A DNA stretch of 64,000 nucleotides from CAKRJP01 sp963634745 (lineage in GTDB: Bacteria > Bacillota > Clostridia > Lachnospirales > Lachnospiraceae), in the NCBI GenBank assembly GCA_963634745.1, contig CAVHCX010000008.1, positions 37,124 to 101,123 of the forward strand, written 5' to 3'. Positions 17,928-26,201 of this stretch are shown here, piece after piece (position 1 is the stretch's first letter; every line of letters starts with the position of its first letter). The notes under the pieces were generated by a model. It made no database searches and was not told where the DNA came from. It was given only the letters and a program-made list of their open reading frames with translations. A program made the position numbers and the translations under genes.

Positions 17928-19409
17928 ATGAAAAATTTACCTGAAGTAAAACTTGGTATTGTTGCTGTAAGCCGTGACTGTTTCCCAATCGAGCTGTCAG
18001 AGAAGAGACGGTCTGCAATTAAGGCTGCTTACAAGGGAGAACTTTATGAATGTCCGGTTACAGTTGAGAATGAGCTGGATATGGAAAAGGCTGTTGAGGA
18101 TGTTACAAAGGCAGAGTGTAATGCTTTGGTTGTATTCCTTGGAAACTTTGGACCAGAGACTCCGGAGACTCTTATTGCTGAGAAGTTTGACGGACCTTGC
18201 ATGTTCGTTGCAGCTGCAGAGGGAGACGGAGACATGATCAATGGTCGTGGCGATGCTTACTGCGGAATGTTAAACTGCTCTTACAACTTAAAGATGCGTC
18301 ATCTTGAGGCTTATATTCCGGAGTATCCGGTAGGAACTGCAGACGATATTGCTACAATGATCGCTGAGTTCGTTCCGATCGCCCGTGCAGTCATCGGTGT
18401 TCGTAACTTAAAGATTATTACTTTTGGACCACGTCCACAGGATTTCTTCGCTTGTAATGCACCGATTAAGGGACTCTATGAGTTGGGTGTTGAGATTGAG
18501 GAGAACTCAGAGCTTGATCTTTTAGTTGCTTACAATGAGCATGAAAATGATCCTCGTATCCCGGAGGTTTGCGCTGAGATGGCAGCAGAGATGGGAGAAG
18601 GAAAATACTATGAAGATTTAAATGCAAGAATGGCACAGTTTGAGCTTACCCTTCTTGACTGGGCTGAGGCTCACAAGGGATCTAAGAAATATGTAGCTTT
18701 TGCTGACAAGTGCTGGCCGGCCTTCCCATCCCAGTTTGGATTTGAGCCATGCTATGTAAACAGCCGTTTGGTAGCTAAGGGAATTCCGGTATCCTGTGAG
18801 GTTGATATTTACGGAGCTTTGAGTGAGTATATCGGACTTTGCATTTCTGATGATGCAGTTACCTTACTTGACATTAACAACTCTGTTCCTCAGTACATTT
18901 ACGATGAGGATATCAAAGGAAAATATGATTATAAGCTGACAGATACTTTCATGGGCTTCCACTGTGGAAATACTCCTTCCTGCAAGATGTGCGATTCCAG
19001 AGCTGTTAAGTATCAGCTGATCCAGCACAGACTCTTAGAGCCTGCAGGATCTGAGCCTGACTTTACCAGAGGAACTCTTGAGGGAGATATCGCAGCATCT
19101 GATATTACCTTCTATCGTTTACAGTGCAACTCTGACGGAGAATTGGTTTCTTACGTAGCAGAGGGAGAGGTTTTGGATGTACCAACCAGATCCTTCGGAG
19201 GAATCGGTATCTTCGCTATTAAGGAAATGGGAAGATTCTATCGCCACGTATTGATCCAGGGTAACTTCCCGCATCACGGAGCAGTTATGTTTGGTCACTA
19301 TGGAAAACTCTTCTATGAAGTAGTGAAATTCTTGGGTATCGATGTTAACAAGATTGGCTACAATCAGCCGGCCGGAGTTAGATATCCTACAGAGAATCCA
19401 TTTGCATAA
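17928..19409 (+). CDS. L-fucose/L-arabinose isomerase-family enzyme, probable xylose isomerase XylA-II
   Basis: The 493-residue protein is of the COG2407 fold, with no similarity to the classical xylose isomerase barrel. It ends with an Asp/His-rich part (LIQGNFPHHGAVMFGHYG) that fits the metal-binding ketol isomerase site. In Clostridium acetobutylicum an equivalent gene next to xylulokinase was, as I recall, shown to supply xylose isomerase activity (XylA-II). Its place directly after xylB and DUF4867 supports D-xylose to D-xylulose here, though L-arabinose or L-fucose cannot be excluded. Codon bias suggests strong expression. A terminator follows. Confidence 0.82.
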   Translation: MKNLPEVKLGIVAVSRDCFPIELSEKRRSAIKAAYKGELYECPVTVENELDMEKAVEDVTKAECNALVVFLGNFGPETPETLIAEKFDGPCMFVAAAEGDGDMINGRGDAYCGMLNCSYNLKMRHLEAYIPEYPVGTADDIATMIAEFVPIARAVIGVRNLKIITFGPRPQDFFACNAPIKGLYELGVEIEENSELDLLVAYNEHENDPRIPEVCAEMAAEMGEGKYYEDLNARMAQFELTLLDWAEAHKGSKKYVAFADKCWPAFPSQFGFEPCYVNSRLVAKGIPVSCEVDIYGALSEYIGLCISDDAVTLLDINNSVPQYIYDEDIKGKYDYKLTDTFMGFHCGNTPSCKMCDSRAVKYQLIQHRLLEPAGSEPDFTRGTLEGDIAASDITFYRLQCNSDGELVSYVAEGEVLDVPTRSFGGIGIFAIKEMGRFYRHVLIQGNFPHHGAVMFGHYGKLFYEVVKFLGIDVNKIGYNQPAGVRYPTENPFA

Positions 19410-19460
19410 AGATTTTTGTGGGTTGGGAAATGAGTATTGACCCAAGCATCATAGAATGAT

Positions 19461-19499
19461 AAAAAAGGGCATGGGACGTGGGGTCCATTGCCCTTTTTT
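19461..19499. terminator. Terminator after the xylA-II gene
   Basis: A long stem (AAAAAAGGGCA TGGGAC / GTCCA TTGCCCTTTTTT) has A- and T-tracts on both sides. A TTGCCC inside the right arm is 17 bases from TATACT (19511-19516) and could be the -35 of the next operon. Confidence 0.85.
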
Positions 19500-19538
19500 G
19501 CATAAATGAGTATACTAGAGGCATAAAAAGGAAAGCGT

Positions 19539-20567
19539 TTGGGATCGATCATGAAGAAAAAAGTTTTGATTAACAGCTTGATTGGAATACTTCTTTTGGT
19601 ATTTTTGCTGGTGCTTGGAAGAAGCATTTTTCTGAGTAGCAAAACTGCAAAAACAAGCTCCACAAAATATGACAGGCATTATGCTATGATTACCGGGACC
19701 GGAGATGACGAATTTTGGGACAAGGTTTATGCCAGTGCCAGGGCCCAGGGCAAAAAAAGCGGCGCCTATGTCGAGCGCTTTGGAAGCAATCTTTCAGAAG
19801 CAAATTCCAGAAATGAGCTCTTGCAAATGGCTATTTGGGCAGACGTGGATGGGATTATTGTATCCGCAGATGAGGATAGCGAGACCATAGATCTTATCGA
19901 CAAGGCAGTGAGTGACGGCATTCCTGTAGTGACAGTTTTAAATGATTCTACAGGAAGCACCAGACAGTGCTTTGTGGGAAATAATAGCTATAACCTAGGT
20001 CAGGAATATGGGGCTCAGATACAAAAACTATTGGAAACCAGGGCTTCTATAACAGAGGAGGATCCTGCTACCGTCCTGGTACTTTTGGACCAAAACGGAT
20101 TGGATAGCAGCCAGAACCTGATCCTCTTAGGCATCCGAGAAACCCTGGAAAAAAATTTGGGAGCCGACTATCCGGTGCAGGTAAAGACCAAGCTGGTGGA
20201 CAATGGTGGAGAATTTAGCTCTGAGGAATCCATTCGAGATATTTTCTTAGTGAAAGATGATGAGCTTCCGGATATTTGCGTATGCTTAAGTGAACTCTAT
20301 ACCCGGTGTGCCTACCAGGCAGTGGTAGATTATAACAAGGTTGGTACCGTGGATATCTTAGGATATTATGATTCCAAGGAGATCCTAGAGGGAGTATCCA
20401 AAGGAATTGTCGCTTCCACCATTTCTATCGATACCAAACAGATGGGAAGGGACTGTGTGAAGGCCTTGGAGGAATACAATGAGACGGGTTATACCAATGG
20501 CTATATGTCCGTGGATACCTCTTTCATCGACAGTACGGAGGCTTCAAAACTCCTGAAAGAGCAGTAG
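19539..20567 (+). CDS. Membrane-anchored sugar-binding sensor protein (periplasmic-binding fold)
   Basis: The protein has about 342 residues. One hydrophobic segment lies near the N-terminus (LIGILLLVFLLVLG) with no lipobox, so it is anchored and faces out. The rest is a type-I periplasmic-binding fold (GTGDDEFWDKVYASARAQG, DGIIVSADEDS, GIPVVTVLND). TTG at 19539 has AAGGA six bases upstream; ATG at 19551 is the alternative. It starts an operon with histidine kinase, response regulator and a second anchored binding protein, so it is read as a ligand sensor, not a transporter part. An imperfect cre-like GAAAGCGTTTG overlaps the leader. Confidence 0.8.
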   Translation: MGSIMKKKVLINSLIGILLLVFLLVLGRSIFLSSKTAKTSSTKYDRHYAMITGTGDDEFWDKVYASARAQGKKSGAYVERFGSNLSEANSRNELLQMAIWADVDGIIVSADEDSETIDLIDKAVSDGIPVVTVLNDSTGSTRQCFVGNNSYNLGQEYGAQIQKLLETRASITEEDPATVLVLLDQNGLDSSQNLILLGIRETLEKNLGADYPVQVKTKLVDNGGEFSSEESIRDIFLVKDDELPDICVCLSELYTRCAYQAVVDYNKVGTVDILGYYDSKEILEGVSKGIVASTISIDTKQMGRDCVKALEEYNETGYTNGYMSVDTSFIDSTEASKLLKEQ

Positions 20568-20576
20568 GAGGTGTCT

Positions 20577-22070
20577 ATGGGAAAACATTATTTATCGAAT
20601 CGTTGGAAATCTATGACCCTTCAGGCAAAATTAACGTCTATGTTTATCTTTGCAGCTGTGGTGATCCTGGCTGTCAATGTGGTCATGTATATTGTAATAA
20701 ATGAAATGACCGGCCGGGTGGAAAATGTCTACAAAAGTAACGTAAGCCTAAATGACTTATCCGAGGACTTAGAAAAGCTCCAGTCTAACATGGAAGAATA
20801 TTTGCAGACCAGAAGTTCGGATGCTATGGAGGAGTATTATAGAAGTGAACAGGAGTACCGCACCAGCATCGAGGGCTTAAATGTCAGCATTTCGGATGAT
20901 GAAACCCTCATCACGGAGAAAAATATCCATGCCCTTTCCGAGTCCTATTTAAACCTGACGGCGGGAGTTATCCAGGCCAAGCGTGGTAGAAATGTAGAAA
21001 AATATAGCAAGCTCTATGAGCAGGCCAGCAGCCTTTATGATAAGATTAATTCCTATATCTATAGCTTGAACAATCAACAGTTTAAGGGAAATTCCCAGAC
21101 CTATCAGGAACTGATCCGGTCCATGCGCTACATGGAAGTCTTTAGTATTTTGATCCTGGTCCTTGTCATGATGGGAAATATTTGTCTGATTATTACCAGC
21201 ACCCGCAGTGTGACGGAGCCCCTAAAGAGGCTTTCTCATGCCGCGGATGAAGTGGCAGGAGGAAATTTTGACTTAGAGGAAATCCCTGTGGAAAACTATG
21301 ACGAAGTGGGGAATGTAACCCGGGCATTTAATCAGATGGTGGAAAGTATCCGCAATTATATCGAGAAACTTCGGCTTACCATGGAGCGAGAGCTTCAGAT
21401 GCAAAATCATTTAAAGGATGCCCAGCTTAAATACTTGCAGGCCCAGATCAATCCTCATTTTCTTTACAATACCTTAAATGCCGGCATGCAGCTGGCTATG
21501 ATGGAAGGGGCAGAAAGTACAGAGAAACTCTTGGGAAATTTATCTGATTTTTTCCGCTATAATGTAAAAAGAGAAGAAGGAGATGCCACCTTGGAGGAGG
21601 AGATCCGCCTGGTGGACAACTACGTTTATATTTTAAACGTACGATTCTCCGGAGATATCCATTTTGAAAAAGAAATCGATGAGAGTTTGATCGGAATTCG
21701 GGTGCCCAGTATGATTTTGCAGCCCCTGGTGGAGAATGCGGTAAACTACGGAATTCGAAATGTGGACTGGGAAGGACATATCGAATTGTCGGTCTTTAAG
21801 GAGAAAGACGAGATCTGCATCAGCGTCTGGGATAACGGCGCCGGCATGGAAGCGGAGAGGATTCAACAGGTTCTAGAGGGAAAAGCGGGAGAATCGGATT
21901 TACGTTCCAGTTCCAACGGTGTGGGAATTCGGAACGTAATGGAGCGCTTGAAATTATATTTTAAGGACCGGGCAAAATTTACAATCTTCAGTGAAGGAAA
22001 GGATATGGGAACGGAAATTATGATTCGGATTCCAATGAAAGAAGAGGGGGAAGAGGCATGTACCGAGTAA
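20577..22070 (+). CDS. Sensor histidine kinase, LytS/YesM type
   Basis: The ~497-residue protein has an N-terminal transmembrane helix (about 18-38), an extracytoplasmic helical domain, a second helix near 190, a HAMP linker (RSVTEPLKRLSHAADEVAGG), a His_kinase motif with the phospho-acceptor His in QINPHFLYNTLN, and an ATPase domain (LVENAVNYGI, WDNGAGM, SNGVGIRN). Start 20577 has AGGAGG five bases upstream. It probably receives the signal from the anchored sugar-binding proteins on either side, as LytS does with XylFII in Clostridium beijerinckii, and passes phosphate to the next gene product. Confidence 0.93.
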   Translation: MGKHYLSNRWKSMTLQAKLTSMFIFAAVVILAVNVVMYIVINEMTGRVENVYKSNVSLNDLSEDLEKLQSNMEEYLQTRSSDAMEEYYRSEQEYRTSIEGLNVSISDDETLITEKNIHALSESYLNLTAGVIQAKRGRNVEKYSKLYEQASSLYDKINSYIYSLNNQQFKGNSQTYQELIRSMRYMEVFSILILVLVMMGNICLIITSTRSVTEPLKRLSHAADEVAGGNFDLEEIPVENYDEVGNVTRAFNQMVESIRNYIEKLRLTMERELQMQNHLKDAQLKYLQAQINPHFLYNTLNAGMQLAMMEGAESTEKLLGNLSDFFRYNVKREEGDATLEEEIRLVDNYVYILNVRFSGDIHFEKEIDESLIGIRVPSMILQPLVENAVNYGIRNVDWEGHIELSVFKEKDEICISVWDNGAGMEAERIQQVLEGKAGESDLRSSSNGVGIRNVMERLKLYFKDRAKFTIFSEGKDMGTEIMIRIPMKEEGEEACTE

Positions 22071-23656
22071 TGTTAGCAGATGATGAGGGAATCGTACTGG
22101 ACTCCCTGACCATGATTATTAACCGAAAATTCCCGGACCAATGCGAGATTCAAACGGCAAAAACCGGCAGAGATGTGATCGAGCTGGCAGAAAATTTTCG
22201 GCCGGATGTGGCCTTTATGGACATTCAGATGCCCGGCATCAACGGTATTGATGCCATTCGGGAGATTAAGAAAAATAATCCTTCCACAGAATTTATTGTC
22301 TTGTCTGCCTACGACAAGTTTGACTATGCAAAAGAGGCTATTAATCTTGGGGTTTTAGAATATATGAATAAACCCTTTCATGCCGATATGATTGAGAGAG
22401 TCCTAAACAAGGCCTTTAAAACCGTGGACTCCAGAAAGAAAAAGCGCAGTGACGACCTGAAAATTAAAGAAAAAATGGAGACCGTCATGCCTATTATCGA
22501 GAGCGGCTTTATTTATTCTATTATGTTTCAGGAAGATGTGGAGGAAGAGGTTGAAAATTATAAGCAGCTTCTGGGCATTGACTGTGAGACCGGATGTATG
22601 CTGGTTGTGACAGTGGGAGATGATCAAAAAGGAAGCCGGATGACCAATGCCGTGGGAGCCAGCATAAGAACCCAGACCAATTATAATAAGATCAGAGAGG
22701 TCCTAAAGGAGACCTGGCCTTGCATGGTAGGCTCTATTATGTCCAACAAGATTCCGGTATTTCTGCCCATGAAAGAAGGAAAGATTGATTATGAACAGCG
22801 AATTGCTATGATTGATGTCTGCAGGGAGCTGACCAGAAAATTAAAGCGCATGACAGATATTAGCTTCCGTATCGGAATCGGTTCGGTCCGAAGCCTGAAT
22901 GAAAGTATGACCTCCTACGAGGAAGCCAACAAGGCCCTGGCAAATTCCACCGGCAGTGTGGCCCATGTGGACGACCTTCCCCTGCAATGTCGCTACGATG
23001 AGGAGTATCCCCTGGAGCTGGAGCAGGAAATTTTTTCCCATCTAAAAGATGGGAAGAGTGATAAGTGCGGACAGGCAGCAGAATCCTTCTTTGACTGGAT
23101 GATCACCTACTATGGGGAGGACAATATGAGCGTAAAGCTCAAAATTCTGGAGTTTGTCCTTTATGCAGAAAATCAGGCCTATAAAAATGGTGGTATGACC
23201 TATCACTTTGAGGAGCGAGAGGATTACTTGCCTCTTATTATGAGCGCGGAGAAAAATAGTGATCTGAAAAATTGGTTTGTGGATAAAATCAAGACTACCT
23301 GCAAGAAGTTAGCGACCAAACAGGAAAATCATGAAAATTTCATGATTGTAAAGGCAAAAGAATATATTCAGGCAAATTACCAAAAAGACCTGTCTTTGGA
23401 CGAGGTCTCAAGACAACTAGACCTTAGCTCCTATTATTTCAGTAAGCTTTTTAAAGAAGAAACCGGAAGTAATTTCCTGGAGTATGTCACCGGACTTCGG
23501 ATGGAAAAAGCCAAGGAGCTGCTTTTATCCGAAGATTATAGTATGAAGGAAATCTGCAGCGCCGTAGGCTACAGTGACCCTAATTATTTCAGTCGTATTT
23601 TTAAGAAAAATATAGGAGTGACTCCTACAGAGTATCGAGAAAGAGAGCGAGTATGA
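22058..23656 (+). CDS. Response regulator, YesN type (receiver plus AraC DNA-binding domain)
   Basis: The 532-residue protein has a receiver domain at 1-120 with acceptor Asp in FMDIQMPGINGI and K in EYMNKPF, a long middle region, and an AraC double helix-turn-helix at ~430-530 (LSLDEVSRQLDLSSYYFSKL, SMKEICSAVGYSDPNYFSRIF). It overlaps the kinase gene by 13 bases. Its likely target is the chvE promoter, where two TGTACAGA direct repeats 20 bases apart end at the -35 position. Confidence 0.93.
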   Translation: MYRVMLADDEGIVLDSLTMIINRKFPDQCEIQTAKTGRDVIELAENFRPDVAFMDIQMPGINGIDAIREIKKNNPSTEFIVLSAYDKFDYAKEAINLGVLEYMNKPFHADMIERVLNKAFKTVDSRKKKRSDDLKIKEKMETVMPIIESGFIYSIMFQEDVEEEVENYKQLLGIDCETGCMLVVTVGDDQKGSRMTNAVGASIRTQTNYNKIREVLKETWPCMVGSIMSNKIPVFLPMKEGKIDYEQRIAMIDVCRELTRKLKRMTDISFRIGIGSVRSLNESMTSYEEANKALANSTGSVAHVDDLPLQCRYDEEYPLELEQEIFSHLKDGKSDKCGQAAESFFDWMITYYGEDNMSVKLKILEFVLYAENQAYKNGGMTYHFEEREDYLPLIMSAEKNSDLKNWFVDKIKTTCKKLATKQENHENFMIVKAKEYIQANYQKDLSLDEVSRQLDLSSYYFSKLFKEETGSNFLEYVTGLRMEKAKELLLSEDYSMKEICSAVGYSDPNYFSRIFKKNIGVTPTEYRERERV

Positions 23657-24714
23657 AAAATAAAATTTGGCCATGGTTGATCCTGGTACTGGTACTGGCC
23701 CTTGGAATCGCCTTGGGAATTCAAATTGGCAGCAGGCAAAGTGCCAGCCAGGATAAGGAGACCGGTAAAGAGGATGGAAGCATAGAGATTGGTATTTCCT
23801 TTGATACTTTTGTGCTGGAGCGCTGGCAGAGGGATAGAGATTTATTTGTGGCCCAGGCCCAGGAACTGGGGGCCCAGGTAAATGTGCAGAATGCCAACGG
23901 GGATATCAAGGAGCAGATTGATCAGATCCAATATTTTATAAAAAAAGATGTGGATGTGATCGTCATTATTATGGTCGCCAGTGACGAGGAATCCCAGGCC
24001 CTAAAGTCGGCCATTAAAAAGGCTCAGGATGCAGGAATCCCGGTGGTGGGATATGATAGACTGGTGCCAAATGCCGATATGGACCTCTATGTTTCCTTTG
24101 ATAACGAAGAGGTTGGAAGGCTCATGGCTCAGCATATGAGAGACCATATCGGAAATGCGGGTGAGATCCTACAGATCAATGGACCTATGGCAGACTACAA
24201 TGTGCCCCAGGTGATCAAGGGATTTGGGGAAATTTTGGATGATACTTCCCTTTCTATCACAGAAGCAGATTATGCCGATGGCTGGGTGGCAGAGCAGGGA
24301 CTTAGCTACGCAGAGGATTATTTGCAAAATCATGACACCCCGGCAGGTATTATGTGTGGAAATGATGGAATTGCAGGCTATGCCATTCAAGCTCTCTCTG
24401 AGCGGCGTCTTGCAGGCAGCGTCTGCGTGGTGGGCCAGGATGCAGACCTAGATGCCTGCCAGCGAATCGTAGAGGGAACCCAGTGCATGACTGTATATAA
24501 GCCTGTGGAGCAGTTGGCTAAACGGGCAGCTGAATTAGCTGTGGACCTTGCAAAGGGCGGGTCCTTAGATATCAAAGAAAGCATTGATGACGGGACCTAT
24601 GAGGTGCCCTATGAAAAACTCACGCCTATTGCTGTTACAAAAGAAAATATGGATGAGGTAATCACAGGAAAGTACCACGAGGCTTCTGATATTTACTTAA
24701 ACATAAGAAACTAA
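23653..24714 (+). CDS. XylFII-like membrane-anchored xylose-binding sensor
   Basis: The 353-residue protein has an N-terminal membrane anchor (IWPWLILVLVLALGIALG) without a lipobox. The binding domain is very close to E. coli XylF in pattern (FVLERWQRDRDLFVAQAQELGA, IPVVGYDRLV, DLYVSFDNEEVG, GQDADLDACQRI). Clostridium beijerinckii XylFII is an anchored xylose receptor for LytS; this is its likely counterpart. It overlaps the response regulator by four bases (ATGA). The operon thus has two different extracellular sensors. A terminator follows. Confidence 0.87.
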   Translation: MKNKIWPWLILVLVLALGIALGIQIGSRQSASQDKETGKEDGSIEIGISFDTFVLERWQRDRDLFVAQAQELGAQVNVQNANGDIKEQIDQIQYFIKKDVDVIVIIMVASDEESQALKSAIKKAQDAGIPVVGYDRLVPNADMDLYVSFDNEEVGRLMAQHMRDHIGNAGEILQINGPMADYNVPQVIKGFGEILDDTSLSITEADYADGWVAEQGLSYAEDYLQNHDTPAGIMCGNDGIAGYAIQALSERRLAGSVCVVGQDADLDACQRIVEGTQCMTVYKPVEQLAKRAAELAVDLAKGGSLDIKESIDDGTYEVPYEKLTPIAVTKENMDEVITGKYHEASDIYLNIRN

Positions 24715-24735
24715 ACATAAGAAACTAAAAATAAG

Positions 24736-24780
24736 ATGCAGGTAAGATTTTATAGATAGGAATCATACCTGCATTTTTTT
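24736..24780 (+). terminator. Terminator after the sensor operon
   Basis: ATGCAGGTA and TACCTGCAT form a 9-base-pair stem before TTTTTT. A 14-base tandem duplication that includes the stop codon (core AACATAAGAAACTA) lies just upstream. Confidence 0.7.
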
Positions 24781-24882
24781 GCCCCTTATTTTGAGGGCTA
24801 GCACAATCTTGCTTAGGACAAATTTGTTTAGACAAAATAGTCCTATCTTTATGTATTATTTGTGAATAAATGCTAAAGAAAA

Positions 24883-24927
24883 TGTACAGAACATGACAAG
24901 TTTGTACAGATTGTTGTGTGTTATAGT
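24883..24927 (+). promoter_or_regulatory. Promoter of chvE-mmsAB with response-regulator direct repeats
   Basis: TGTACAGA occurs at 24883-24890 and again at 24903-24910, exactly 20 bases (two helix turns) apart. The second copy overlaps the -35 position of a promoter whose -10 is TATAGT (24922-24927) and whose -35 is poor. This is the arrangement expected for activation by an AraC-type response regulator. Confidence 0.6.
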
Positions 24928-24959
24928 AAATACAACAAAAAAAGGGAGGTACAAACCGA

Positions 24960-26117
24960 ATGAAAAGAAAAGTGATTAGTGCAATGTTAATTGGTGCTAC
25001 AGCAGTATCCCTTGTTGCATGTGGATCTTCAGGATCTTCATCTTCAAGCTCATCTGACAGCAGCACAGCATCCAAAGGATCAGGAAGCGGAACGATCGGA
25101 ATTTCAATGCCGACAAAATCCTTGGAGAGATGGAATCGTGATGGAGCTTATCTTCAGAAGCAGTTTGAGGACGCAGGATTTGATGTAGTTCTTACTTATT
25201 CTGATAATGATGAAGCAAAACAGGTAAGTGATATCCAGAATACATTGGCTCAGGACGTAGATCTTTTGATCGTAGCAGCTATCAACGGTGAATCTCTTAA
25301 CACAGCTATGAACGAGGCAGCTGATGCAGATGTTCCTGTTATTGCTTATGACCGTTTGATCTTAAATGATGCAGTTTCTTATTATGTATCCTTCGATAAC
25401 TATACCGTAGGTAAGTTACAGGGCGAATATATCGAGGACGCATTGGGACTTAAGGATGCAGCTGACGGAGATTCTTACAACTTAGAGATCACAGCAGGAC
25501 CTACAGCTGATAACAATGCTAAGTACTTCTTAGATGGTGCTATGGATGTTCTTCAGCCATACATCGATGCAGGTACTTTGAAGGTTCCTTCAGGACAGAC
25601 CGCATTTGAGAAGGTTCAGACAGATAACTGGAATACAGATACAGCTCTTGAGAGAGCACAGAACATCCTTTCTTCTTACTATGCAGACGGAACACAGCTT
25701 GATGCTTGGCTTTGCTCAAACGATGCAACAGCACTTGGTATCGCAAAAGCACTTGAGTCTGACTACAAGGGAAAGAACACTGTAGTTATTACAGGACAGG
25801 ATGGAGACGAAGCTAACTTACAGAATATCGTAGACGGAAAACAGTCTATGACAGTATATAAGAACGTAAGCAACGAGTCTATCGTAACACTTGAGCTTGC
25901 TAAGGCTATTCTTGCAGGTGACGATATTGATGAGTCATTAATCGATTCCTTCGGAGTAGAGGCTACTTACGATACAGAGTCTTATGAGACATCTGACGGA
26001 CATACTTGCCCATCATTCTTGTTAGTACCTAGCGTAATCACAAAAGACAACTTAGAGGATCTTGTTGACACAGGTCTGTATGAGTGGGATGGAGATTACT
26101 TAAAAGCAACAAACTAA
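24960..26117 (+). CDS. chvE: ChvE-type multiple-monosaccharide-binding lipoprotein
   Basis: The 385-residue lipoprotein has its lipobox at LVAC (Cys21), a Ser-rich tether and a type-I binding fold with the ChvE pattern (GIGISMPTKSLERWNRDG, VPVIAYDRLI, VSYYVSFDNYTVG, GPTADNNAKYFLDGAM, GQDGDEANLQNI). ChvE proteins bind xylose, arabinose, glucose or galactose outside the cell and pass them to MmsA/MmsB. Strong codon bias and its own promoter suggest high expression. An intercistronic hairpin separates it from the ATPase gene. Confidence 0.92.
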   Translation: MKRKVISAMLIGATAVSLVACGSSGSSSSSSSDSSTASKGSGSGTIGISMPTKSLERWNRDGAYLQKQFEDAGFDVVLTYSDNDEAKQVSDIQNTLAQDVDLLIVAAINGESLNTAMNEAADADVPVIAYDRLILNDAVSYYVSFDNYTVGKLQGEYIEDALGLKDAADGDSYNLEITAGPTADNNAKYFLDGAMDVLQPYIDAGTLKVPSGQTAFEKVQTDNWNTDTALERAQNILSSYYADGTQLDAWLCSNDATALGIAKALESDYKGKNTVVITGQDGDEANLQNIVDGKQSMTVYKNVSNESIVTLELAKAILAGDDIDESLIDSFGVEATYDTESYETSDGHTCPSFLLVPSVITKDNLEDLVDTGLYEWDGDYLKATN

Positions 26118-26136
26118 TATCCAGAAGCAATAAGAC

Positions 26137-26177
26137 GTGAAGTCGGGCGGGGCATCTGCCCCGCCTTTCACATAGCT
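26137..26177 (+). terminator. Intercistronic hairpin between chvE and mmsA
   Basis: GGCGGGGCA/TGCCCCGCC pairs with a two-base loop, extended by GTGAA/TTCAC. There is no real T-tract, so it probably attenuates or protects, as in the galactoside operon at 3996. Confidence 0.7.
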
Positions 26178-26201
26178 TCAAATGGAGAGGAGGAAAATCT
26201 T

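Noticed and set aside
24705..24735. Tandem 14-base repeat at the end of the sensor gene
   Set aside because: A single small duplication, probably slippage, with no sign of function.
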